A stretch of DNA of 64,000 nucleotides from Neurospora intermedia. Taxonomy: Eukaryota > Ascomycota > Sordariomycetes > Sordariales > Sordariaceae. Each line of letters starts with the position of its first letter. Positions within the stretch are counted from its first letter, which is position 1. Shown here one piece after another: positions 1 to 10,551 of the stretch. Position numbers and translations under genes: made by a program. The stretch covers positions 1,116,001 through 1,180,000 of the forward strand of contig BTPP01000005.1 in the NCBI GenBank assembly GCA_037102815.1. The letters run 5' to 3'. Under the pieces are notes generated by a model that saw nothing but the letters and a program-made list of their open reading frames with translations, was not told where the DNA came from and searched no databases.

Positions 1-689
1 ACTTACAGCGATACTGATGCCCCATTAATTAGCGGGGAAATAGCCAAGATGAAGAGAAAAGACCCCACCTAACGTGGGCCAAGCATCTTGCTTTTTTCTT
101 GGCAACCGTCCACCACATGCCCGCTGCGGGTGGTGCATGGATTGATCGCGAAAATTGAATTGCGCAGACTTTTTGTTTTCTTTGCGACAAGGCGACCGAA
201 AAAAAATACGAACCGAAAGCCCGGATCAGGCACAAGAATCCGACTTGCTTTCGGCAGCCCCAGTACTCGCTCCCGAGACAGACTGACAGCCTCGAAACGG
301 GAAGGGAACTGAGGGGTAGCAGGAACTGGCAACTGGCAACGACCAGATCCTATTCCATCACCATCTTCGACTCGTCCACTTGTTGGTGTTTTATATTTAT
401 AGTTATTCTTTTTGGCATCGTCGCAAAAGCACAACAGCACCTAGCCTGCCGCGCAGGATACAGCTTGGCGCATACTGTACGAATCTCACAAGGCTGTCGT
501 CCATCGAGTCCATCCGAGTCTAAAGGACAAAAGAGGCTCCCCATCACCCTTCATACATATACACTAGTTGAGGTCCTCACATACATCACACTGAGGTGTC
601 CAAGACGAGAGGAATATACACAAAAATAACGGCTGCCAAGCGAGAAAGCACGGAAGAGCAACCCGGCACCTCACCTCAAGCAGAACAAG
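1..689. other. Intergenic / promoter and leader of the first gene
   Basis: No convincing coding region is seen. The short reading frames on both strands lack recognisable protein character. The stretch ends in the A-rich context before the ATG at 690, so it most likely holds the promoter and 5' leader of the downstream gene. The 3' end of a gene lying left of the window cannot be excluded. Confidence 0.5.
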
Positions 690-3600
690 ATGCATAACGA
701 CGAGACGGTGATCTCAGATGTGCCAGACATGATCAATAAAGCGCCGATCATTCCTGGCCACTCACCCTCTCCGGCTGTGGCTGGCATGTCGGGGTCAGAG
801 CACAACAACACCACCATTACCACCACCACGGTCACCACCGATACTGTCACCACCACCACCCCTACCACAACCGAGTCCGTGCCTAGGCCCGGGCCTGTTG
901 GACATGGGACTGAATATGGTGTTCAGGTTGCCGGGCGTGTCACTGGCTCTGCCTCTGGCTCTGGCATTCACGATGACCAGATTGGTAACGCCCCCGTCAC
1001 TGGCATTTCCTCGGATCAAGCTGGCGCATCTGGCATTTCTTCCTCGTCGTCTTCGTCACAGCAACAACATCAACAGCAGAAGCAGCAGGAAAATGAACAT
1101 GGGTTGAACACCACCATCATTGCCAGCAACCGCTTAAAAACATCAACCTCCACGGAAGAGCAAGAAGTCACCCTCAAGAGCAGTTTAGTTCCCAACACTG
1201 GCATCGACAAGAGTGAGTTACCATTCTTATTCTCTTCATCATTACCAACATCCTGATGGGAACCGCACATGTCGTTTTGTTTAGCTTCGTCAGGTCTGGA
1301 CTCTAGCCTGTCTGCATGTCTTTGATTGTACACTGTAGACTTGGCCGCCACTGTTAGTCAAGGACCAGTCATCGTCCACTCATCGTCAGCCATTTCCAAG
1401 GCGGCACTGCCCGTTTTTTTTTTTTTTCCACTTTCTTTTTTTCATGTCCTTCAATTTGATCCTATAATACACCAGATCTACCTACCTCATCTTGGCATAT
1501 CTTCTTCTTTGTTGGACAACTCTCATTTAACAATTCCTGCTCCTCTCCTATCTGTCTATATCTCTCGTGTCCTATGCCACCCGTCTTCAACAGGGATCCA
1601 CAATCTTGTTTGTCTAGCTTCCCCAACTTCTCACGGACCTCATTCGGCATTCATTACATACTAAAAAACCTTGTTTTCTCCGGAATCCCACGTTATCAAA
1701 ACGGACGAGGAGAAAAAAAAAGGCAATGCGCTGATCGCTAACGCGTGGTCGTACTCCGGATCTTCCAGCCCCAGACGAGCAGCAGGACATCATACCACTT
1801 CAAGCCAAGCCGGCCCCGCATCAGCCAGACCATTCTGTAGACCACCCTATCGACCACCCTGGCCACTATCCAAAGGACCCCGGTGACCCCAGTGACGACC
1901 ATCCGGTACAGGCTAGCGAGTCTAACCGCAATCACTACCCCAGTTGCTGCCCGCGTGCTCAACCTGGCTCGCGGCCCCCCGCGTCGCCGTCGACTTATAT
2001 AAGGTCGTCCCCCTTGACGTCGGAGCTCCCCAACGGTCCTGACGGTGGCGATCACGATTCAACCACCCAATCCAACCCTCAACCACCGTCTACCATGATT
2101 TTCGCCGACCTGTACAAGTCACCCAGGTCGCCCCTAAATAAGCTGAGGCACTCGTTTCCTCACCATCAGCCGGTTGTCCTACCACCCGACCTTGATGCCG
2201 ACCTTGTGAGCAAAGACAAGGCGAAGCAGAAGGAAGCTGTCAGGAAGTACCTCCTTGAGAAGATTCGAAATGACTGGGACTTCGAATGGGTACCTGTGAC
2301 GCAATCACGTCCAACAGAAGAAGCAGCAGCAACCTTTGATGAGAAGCAGCCGCATGAGAAGAGCGATATCGCTCAACTTCCATCAGATAACACTGTCGCG
2401 CTCAACGAGCATGGATCACCCAGGATAGCAGACGGCGCCGTAGCTCAGACCTTTGACGATGATGCGCCTCGGGATCCAGGAGAGGAGGCAGATTCGGAAT
2501 CTGATGCCGAGTCGGTTTACAGCACGATATCAGAAGATCTCGTCCACTACCGTCCCCGGGCGGAATGGACCTCGGATCTCTCAGACAACGACGAGCCGCC
2601 AGCTCCCAACACCTCCTCTCCTTTCCGCTTCGACAGCCCCGACGCAGTCGGACCCGCCGTCAAAAGCTCACTGGAAGCAAAGCGGGCCAAGAGGAGGCGG
2701 GCAGTGAGAAAGGAAGCCTCGTGGAATCCCGGCTTGGCCTGCTTCGAAGCTCGCCGCGATGCCTGGACAGGCGCCAAGACGTTCCGCGTCAAGCCCAAGC
2801 CGATGTGTCCTGCGTCGCCCACGACAACGATGTCGACGACGACCCGCCGTCTCTCCTTCTGGCGCCATCATCGCTCGTCTGAGTCGACCAGCGCCGCCGC
2901 CGTGGCGCACCCAGCCAGCTCACCACCACCAGCAGCAGCAGCAGCAGCAACAACAAACCTCTCTGCCCCTTTGTCCCCCACAACCACGCGCAACTCCCAG
3001 CAAAGCGCCCAAAGCGACGCCGTATCCGACACCTCAGCCAGAGGAGCCGGAACAGCAACCGACAACAGCACCGTCCCCTCCACCTCCCCCACCTCACCAC
3101 TTAAACCCGATACCCACCCTGCCTACCCAGTGCAAACCCTCCTTCCACTCCCTCCTCCCCTCCTTCCGCCTCAAAACCCCATGCGCGCCTCCGTCACGCC
3201 CTCCATCTACCCCTCTCTTTACGACAAAATCATCGTCAACAACATGCAGCCCTCCTGCCCCGTCAACCTGGCCGACGTGCTGCGCGCCTGCGTAGTAGGT
3301 TGGAAGCGCGACGGCGAGTGGCCGCCCCGATCGCAGTACACCAACGTTGCCGTGCCGCCCATGCTGGTGCCGAAGCCGATGAGCGCTGCCGAGATTGCCG
3401 CGCAGAGGCAGCGGAAGGTGGCTCTCCAGAAACAGATGCAGCAGCAGAAGGAGGCGAGGGAAAAGGCGGCGCGGGAGGCGAGTGAGGTCCGAGAACGGGC
3501 TCGGGAGGCGGCTAGGTTGCAAAAGGAAGAGAGGGAGCAGAAGGCGAGGGAAGCGAGGGAACAGAAGGAGGAGAGGGAGAAGCAAGAGAAGATGGAGAAG

Positions 3601-3909
3601 AGGGCGGCGGAGAAGCAGCAGAGGCGGAAGAGCGATGCTACGGCGCAAGGGGGGGCGCCGCCGGGTGCAGGAAGAAGATCCAGTATTGTGGCGTTGGTGG
3701 GCGGGGTGGTGAATCATTTGACGAGGGTGCCGACGGCGGAGGATAGGGATAGGGATCGGGAGAGGTCGGGGAGTCAGAGTGATGAGAATCTTGGAGGAGG
3801 AGGAGGAGGAGGGAAGGGCGGGATAAGGAGGAGTTTGCAAAAGGTGTTTTCGTTGGGGCAGCATAGTGGGGGTCAGGGACACCAGGCTAATGGCAATCCT
3901 CTTGCTTAA
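690..3909 (+). CDS. Uncharacterised protein, candidate Gag1-like clamp (DUF4050) family
   Basis: Two exons, 690-1212 and 1769-3909, give 887 residues. The donor GTGAGT at 1213 and the acceptor TTCCAG ending at 1768 join in frame (phase 1), and the second exon is open well upstream of its first ATG, which supports the junction. The 556-bp intron is long for a fungus. Residues 1-175 are Ser/Thr/Gln-rich and disordered. A tryptophan-rich core (SWNPGLACFEARRDAWTGA; later a YPSLYDKI block and a GWKRDGEWPP block) resembles what I recall of the DUF4050/Gag1-like clamp family. Low-complexity Ser/Thr/Pro segments interrupt this core. A highly charged Ala/Arg/Glu/Lys coiled coil follows (about 3370-3640), then a Gly/Ser-rich basic tail. 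The family function is poorly known, and the assignment is from memory of motifs. Existence of the gene is well supported; the role is not. Confidence 0.72.
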
Positions 3910-4981
3910 AAAGGGAGAATGAGGGTGGATGTGAATGGAAATGGCTGGCTGAGATGGGAAGAGTTTATACCACAAGAGAGATGAGAGAGCATTGATCAAG
4001 GTGAAGATGGCACGTCACGTATCTCGATTTGAACGGTGTGTGTGTGTTAATGACATGTCATGACATGGGATAATGGGAATTGGAATGTTTGAAAGTTTGA
4101 AAGAAAGGGCAATCGGAAAAGCAAGCTTAAACTGATACCCAAGGTCTTTTATTAATTGGATTCTTTTTTTTTCCACCTTTTTTTCTTTGTTTCTTGGATG
4201 GAACCATCAAGCTGAGCGAGTATGGAGAGAGGGGAGAGGGAGGGAGGGAGGGGATACTAGTAATGAGCATGGTCAAGGTGAAGGAGTTAATAGCCTGCTT
4301 GGTGGCTAGTTCCGACTCTTCCTGGGTTGGCTGACCTACCTCTAAGTAGTCTCTTAAACTTTTAATGAAGCCTACAATTATTCTACCATGAGATCCATCA
4401 ACCATTTTGTCTTCATTTCGATGCGGCTAGAGGTACCGACCTGTCTGGACACAATCGTTTACTAGAGATAGGTAGGTCAGGCCTCGGCAGGGGGAGGCGG
4501 TTCACAAGGAAAGTCGTGGCTAAAATCTTGTTCTTTTTCCCCCTCAAGTCGCATAAAGCCCAGAGACAGATACGCTGGCGTCCCAGCTACGTAACTGCAG
4601 TGTTGTTGGTGATATGTCAGCCTCTCTAAACGTAGAATCTCGACGAACAGAGGACAAAAGAGGAGAACGGGAACGAGAGAAAGGTAGTAGGTTGCAAATA
4701 AACTCATCACTATGCATTTATGGTGGATGGTAAATAGTATCTTCCGATTGAGTAATCCTGCGATGCACATATAAGCATAGAACACGATAAAACGAAACCA
4801 CCACCAAATGCTACACCACCTCAAAGATATATCATCATGCCAGAACCAATTCCATTTCCTTTCATTTCATAATAACCTAAACATTCATCATTCATACCGG
4901 TATTTATATTCATAACAAGGTCTCGAACCTCCCATCCCAAACCACCATCACCACCACCACCACCACCACCACCACCACCAC
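3910..4981. other. Intergenic between convergent genes
   Basis: This is the shared 3' region of the first gene (+) and vps39 (-). It contains T-rich and GA-rich tracts and ends in an ACC/CCA microsatellite. No coding region is supported. Confidence 0.6.
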
Positions 4982-4983
4982 CT
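4941..4983. repeat. (CCA)n trinucleotide microsatellite abutting the vps39 stop codon
   Basis: About 13 CCA/ACC units with one CAT interruption run up to the vps39 TAG stop (4982-4984 on the minus strand). In the mRNA the stop is followed directly by GTG repeats, so the array starts the 3' UTR. Confidence 0.9.
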
Positions 4984-7900
4984 ACCCCCTCCCCCAAGCG
5001 CCATATTGCGTCCCACTTACACCACTCTTCACACTCCCCGTCTGCCCGGGGCTCACCAATTCACCAATCCCCATACCCTTCCCCTGCTGACTCCTCCCCA
5101 AACACCCATAATGAACAACCGCATCTTCCCCTCCCGGCAACACCGCCACGACGCTCCCACCTAACCGTTTATGACATACCCCACAAACTCTCTCCTCCCC
5201 AATCACCACCCGTCTATTTCTTCCTCCCACTCTGCTTCCACCACCCGGCAGAACCGCTCCCTTCGGTAACCCATCGCCCAACAAGAGAAGAGCCTGGCTG
5301 GTAACTAACCCGGTCTTCCTCAGACCCGCAACCACGAGGGTCTCGTTAACGATACTGTTCGCGTTGCGCATGCGGCCGCGGAAGTAGGACTCGAGCTCGG
5401 AAACGGGCAGATCGTCGGGAATCAAAGAGAGGGTGGAGGTGGCGGGCAGGCGAGAGCCGTGCTTGGAGAGGAGGTCGAGGGCGGGTGGCAGGTTGGGTTT
5501 GTGAGGGGCGGGAGGAGTCAGGTAGAGGGAGAGCAGGGTGTGGTAGATGGACGGATGGGCTTCGTCTTGAGAAGGGTCTTCGGTGGAGGAGGGCGAGGTG
5601 ATGGTGGTGGTTCCCGGAGGGTGGGAGGGGGAGGTGGGTTGAGGATGTTCGGAAGACTTGTGGATGCGGTTGCAGTATCTGGATAAGGACGGGTTGGTTA
5701 GTATGTATGAGATGGATTGGGGAAAAAGAACCGGAGGGAGCTTACTCTTCTGCCTTTTTGTAGTCTTTCATTTGGAAGACATAAATTTCGAGTGCTTGTT
5801 TGTGTTGACCCATGTTGCTGAGGACAACAGCTCGCGCTTCATAGAAGCGTGGGTCATCTCGGGGAATGAGACTGAACGCTCTTCCGAGGCTGTACTGCCG
5901 ACTGTCCTTCAAGAACTGTACCAATCGCTCCATGAGAGAGTCCCACTCTTCCTCCTTCCCTTGTTTTTTCTCCTCCCTGAGCTGTCTAATAAACAACTCA
6001 ACAAGGCGGTTGTGAAACTCGGGAGTCATGTCGTTCAGCTCCGAGATGATATGCTCCAGGTATTGGATCTCCAAGGCTGTGTCGATGCCGCCCAAGAAGT
6101 GGAGGACGCGGGCTCTCGGGAGAGTCTCGGCATTCTCCGAGTCGGCGAGGAAGACCTCCATTCCTAGCTTGGGGTCTTTCCTTAAAGTCCACTCTGAGAA
6201 TTCGAGGATGACGTCGATCATCTCAGGCGGGAGGCCTTGAAGATACAGAACCGTCCTTTGGGGACCGTGCAACGTAGGCGCCGCCTCATCAGGCTCGTCC
6301 GGCGAGCCAAACTTGCGAAGCAGATCAAGGGCCTGGCGATGAAGCTTCTTGCCGTAGAAGAAGTCAACCAGCTCGTTGAACCGATTGTGCTCTACAAGCC
6401 TCTCGTTAACAACCTGTGGGTCGCAAAAGTTGGGGATTCTGAAAAGGGAGCTGGCCAATGTGGGACGGGAGTACATAAAGGCGCGGAACAGAGTGGTGTC
6501 AACAACTCTGAAAGTCTCTTGTAAATCCTTCTCAAGCTGTTCGTCATCCTCATCCTTGTGAGACATTAGGAGCGTATTGAACGCCTCCTCTGTGACCCCG
6601 TTTGCTGACTTGCGCGGCTTCAACTTTCCAGTGACTGGATCAATGACTCTCTGAAGTCTCGCTCTTGCTCCGGCCAAGTAGCTGTTCAGCTCCGAGACGG
6701 CTGTCATGAGATCCTTTTCATCTTGGGCGCGTTGTTCCTCGGCCGTCTTGCCCTTGATACTGGCCGCATCATCATCGACTGGGGCTCTTCTGGAAGAGAC
6801 TATGGATGACGTCTCGGGATCAAACTTCTTGCGACCGTGACCCATGAGGTACTTGGCAAATCCGCCTCCTTTCTGTGGCGACGATACCTCAGAATGCGGC
6901 TCATCCTCTTTGGGTACATGATCTCCATTTGCCTTGCCGTTAGGGGGCGCTTCGTGGTCCGACTCTTCCTGCGGCTCTTCAGGCTTCTTCTCATCCACAC
7001 CCAGCTCTCCCACAATGATCTTGGGAAAGAGCCTTAATACTCTCTCGGGCGGCGCATGGACCTCGTCTTCATTGAACAGGTCCATAGACTCGCGGAACTT
7101 CCTTTGGCGGAAGAGCAGTTCGGCCTTGAGCATTTTGACTTCGCGCATGGTCTCAGTCTTGTTCTTGAGAAGAGCGTCCTCCAACATAGCCAAGATGCTA
7201 ATGGCTTCATCATACCTCTGGGTTTTTACCAGTTCGTCAATCTGGGAATCATAGTCGGTAGCATCCATTTTCCACACCACTCTCTCGCTCAAGACGTGGA
7301 AGCCCTTTCCAGCATGTGCTAGGCTGACCGTGGGTGGCGGGAAATGCAGAGAAGCAGCACCAGGGAGACTGATGGTCTGGAGCAGGTTCAGTGTGTCCGG
7401 ATTCCGTACTTCGAGACTGCCTTTGGTCGGTGATTGTAAGGCAAGAATATAGGGGTAACTATATCCTATGCTCTCAGGAGCAGCTTGCCAAGGAATCTGT
7501 CGCTTCTCCAAGGCCTTCCCGGCGTCATTGATGAATAACGTATTGATGTCTTTGGCGAGCAACAACTGACCCTCGGCGAGCTTCGCCGACAGCGGTTTGG
7601 GCGTAAAGTTGCCCAATCCCATATATCCCATACTTGCTGTGGCGCCAAAGCGACTTTGCCCTCCTGCTGCCCCAATAGCCCCAGGACCAACAATATCCTC
7701 CATCTGACCGGTTGTGATATCGACTATTTGATAGCCACCGTTCATGCCGCAGACCACCTTGTTTGCGTTGGCCCACGTCAGAGACCGGATGGCCTCAGAC
7801 AGGACTATTTCGGTGACATCGGGGGAGAGTTCACTTTCGTGCCATGACCACAGCAGCAAGCGGCGCTTTACAGCAACAGCTAAACGCGATATAATCTCGG

Positions 7901-8456
7901 GTATCCCAGTGTCGGGATCCTTGACAATATTGCTCGTGACGGCAAAGGTGGAAGCGCTCTTCGTCCGGGCTGTGGGAAACTCGATAGGCTCGAAGGTCTG
8001 GAGGTCGTGGAGGGCAACGCCGTTGTAGTTGGACAGCGATATTATGGTGTTGGCTTCCTTGATTATGGCAAGTTGTTCGATCGCGCGCGTCGAGAACTTT
8101 TCTACCTCGCGGAGGAGGTCGGTGGGCTTGGGGCCTCTCGGCGCAGCTTGGGCATTGTAAAAGCCTGGCGCGGCAGCCTGGTACTCTTGGGTCGTCGTCA
8201 AAGGTCCATTGGGGTCTTGGGTCGTCGACTCGGTTGTAGCTTCGCTTGGTTGTTGGGGCGATGTTCCGTTGGCAGACTGGCTCGGTGGAGGTGGTGGAGG
8301 AGGAGCGGGTGGAAGTTCGTTTACACGGTATATTCTGAGGGATCCCGTATTCAAGCCGACGAGAACACGGTCACCGTAGGCGAGGATGGACTCGATCTTG
8401 GACTTGTCTCTCTGCTTGAGCTCGATGATGGGTCGAGCCGTAAATGCGGAGAGCAT
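4982..8456 (-). CDS. vps39: Vacuolar sorting protein Vps39/Vam6 (HOPS subunit)
   Basis: Exon 1 is 8456-5746 and exon 2 is 5678-4982; the 67-bp intron has GTAAGC and CCAG ends. The product is 1135 residues. Vps39 is the HOPS tethering subunit that binds the Rab7 homologue Ypt7 and drives fusion at the vacuole. The N-terminus (MLSAFTARPIIELKQRDK) starts a citron-homology (CNH) beta-propeller, interrupted by a Pro-rich insert near residue 70. Charged linkers around residues 490-610 lie between helical clathrin-type repeats. The C-terminal exon carries the Vps39 domain 2 zinc-binding signature, CGVC followed by HYGC. The reading frame extends 13 codons upstream of 8456 only from a GTG, so the first ATG was chosen. 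The exon junction restores the frame exactly. Confidence 0.93.
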
Positions 8457-10551
8457 GGCGACGGCCCGCTGCTCCCTGGTTGCAGCAGTGGTCACAGAGC
8501 GGTTATGAAGGCATTAGATTGTGTCTTTGGAGCAGAAAAAATGACAAGCAACGCTGGCGCAAGTTGGCGATGTTCCACTTTGTACGGTCTCGTCTCGGAT
8601 GGATGGTGTTATCGCAGCCGAGTGGGTGTGCCGGGTGGAGGATGACGGCATGGCGATTGGCAGGGCAGTGGTGCCCCTGATACCTCTACTGATGGTCAGG
8701 CGCCGCATTCAAGGGTACGTAGGGTACCTCTACAGTAGGTGCCCGACCCCACGGGACCTGACAAGAGGGTGGGTGCGATAGCGGACTCTATCTTTCGAGA
8801 AGCAGGGTTAGGGGTAGACGTGACCTGACTTTCCTTGCAACCAAGACTTTGGGAGAATCCAAATTTCAACAATTACGTACAACAAACCTCGTCCTTCACT
8901 TGGCTTTATGCCCTACATATTTCAGTTCCATTGCAACAGCTTTTGTCAAAGTGAAGTGCAAAGTGATGATCGAGTTCAGATAATCTAGTAGTGTTTTCAT
9001 GTTTGGTATTTTCCCAAAGTTCTGGTCACGAACATGTACGACCGTCAAGGTTCTCGAATCAACATCCAGATGCCGAGAGTTGCGATGGAGTCCTCCATGT
9101 TGTACTGTCCCGTGTACCGTACTGTTACAAGTCGTTACGAGCTGGCGATACTTCCCTCCCGGTTTAGATGGAGTGTCGGGCAACTCCTCTCAGAGCTCAG
9201 TGTCATGAGACTCTATACTACCTACCTACTGTATAGACTCAAGGCATCCGTTTATTAGGTTCCCTGGAAATCAGGCACACGGCAAACTGTGGGTGAGCAT
9301 ACGGCAACATTCATGCCCGCCAGAAATTGTATGCAAGACGGGCGGGTGATTTTGGATGTCTCCACCATCCGGGGCCATTGAAAAGATAGTCCAGTGGGAA
9401 AACGTAGGGCATTACACGTGTAGAAGAATCGAATGAATGGTGCTCCGGCTAGCAGCATGACCCCTTCCGGTCACTCTTTTTTTGCGAGCATGACCTGGAA
9501 GACATACAGAATCGGGCATACTCTACGTATGTCTGATTGTCTCTATGCCTGGTCTCCAGGGAACCTAGAAACAGATGCTCCGGGTCGAGTCTATACGGTA
9601 CGCAGTCTATCTCTCCAAGGAAGGCCCGATATCATGGACAGCCTTACACGCCCAACTTCTTGATCTTGGTGCATGCTGGCCTGTTTCTAGTGTAGTGTCC
9701 GTCCCATTCGTTTCAAGTTTTGTCGATTCGGCTTCCATCACCCGACGGCACTGGCTGCCGATAAAAAGGGAAGCACGTTGTTAGAAGCAAATCTGTAGTG
9801 TACAGATTATACTTGGTGCTGCTGCTCGAGAATCATGCATCCAAGTTGGCTAGGTATTATGTAGAACCTCCACTCCCTTGGGTTTCCTGACAGGACTCCA
9901 CCCGATCCGCTGTAAGATAGTGGAGTGGCTGCAGCATCGACGGGCATAATTGGCTAAAAATGGCCCATCTCGTCAGCGACAGAACACCTCCATCGTCGCT
10001 AGCTTGGATATTTCCAAGCAATGATTGCACCACTTGTACACTATTGGCGACCGTGACCGTCTTTCAGGTTATCTGTGATTTCAGACTTGTCTTCCGTTTC
10101 CATCCTGTTCCCATAAAGATACCTATTTTAATCGTTGCCCACCATAGCTTCTTCAGCCGAGTCTGGAAGCCCCTCCTCCTCTAGACCTGACCAACCCGCG
10201 GCAAACCATCACGAGAACGACAACAAGGTGCCACCCGGAACACCACCAAGCCCAGCTGCTGGAGACCAGAACACCAAGGACAGGGGAGGGAGGACAAGAG
10301 GAAGAATTGGAAAAGACCATCATCCCCGCAGCAGCATTCTCTTTTCTGTCTCTGCGCAACCAAGCAGGACACAACGAGACCAAGACGGATTCGAGCTCCA
10401 AGCCTATCCGCAATCCAGGCAGCCTCACACTCGCACAGCCGACGACGACACAGCTGACACCAACCGCAACCCCAATCCGCCCCGTGATCGCGCCGCGGCC
10501 AAGGAAGAAAAGAGGGCTAGGAAGCGCCGCTGGCTTGAGGCACAGGACGAG
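8457..10551. other. Divergent intergenic region, with an ATG-free open leader near its right end
   Basis: This is the shared upstream region of vps39 (-) and the phosphate transporter (+). 8457-10130 shows no credible gene. From 10132 to 10551 the frame of the transporter stays open without an ATG; see the separate entry and finding. Short TACCTAC-type motifs occur near 9220. Confidence 0.5.
10132..10551 (+). other. Open, ATG-free in-frame 5' extension of the transporter gene
   Basis: The frame of the transporter is open for 140 codons upstream of its first ATG, after a TAA at 10129. No ATG in any frame was found from 10135 to 10551. The encoded stretch is Ser/Pro/Asp/Arg-rich and ends in a strongly basic, helical-looking segment (AKEEKRARKRRWLEAQDE) directly before the SPX start. 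An in-frame AUA at 10144 lies in the context CCCACC-AUA-G. It may be a non-AUG start, an exon whose ATG lies further upstream, or a plain leader. Confidence 0.4.

Noticed and set aside
3094-3999. 301-residue minus-strand open frame
   Set aside because: It is antisense to the coiled-coil-coding exon of the first gene. Its Leu/Pro/Arg-rich sequence is the mirror of GAG/AAG codons.
9960-10184. 74-codon ATG frame considered as the first exon of the phosphate transporter
   Set aside because: Donors after it (10053, 10059, 10068) are all phase 0, while acceptors at 10147 and 10156 need phase 1 to enter the SPX frame.
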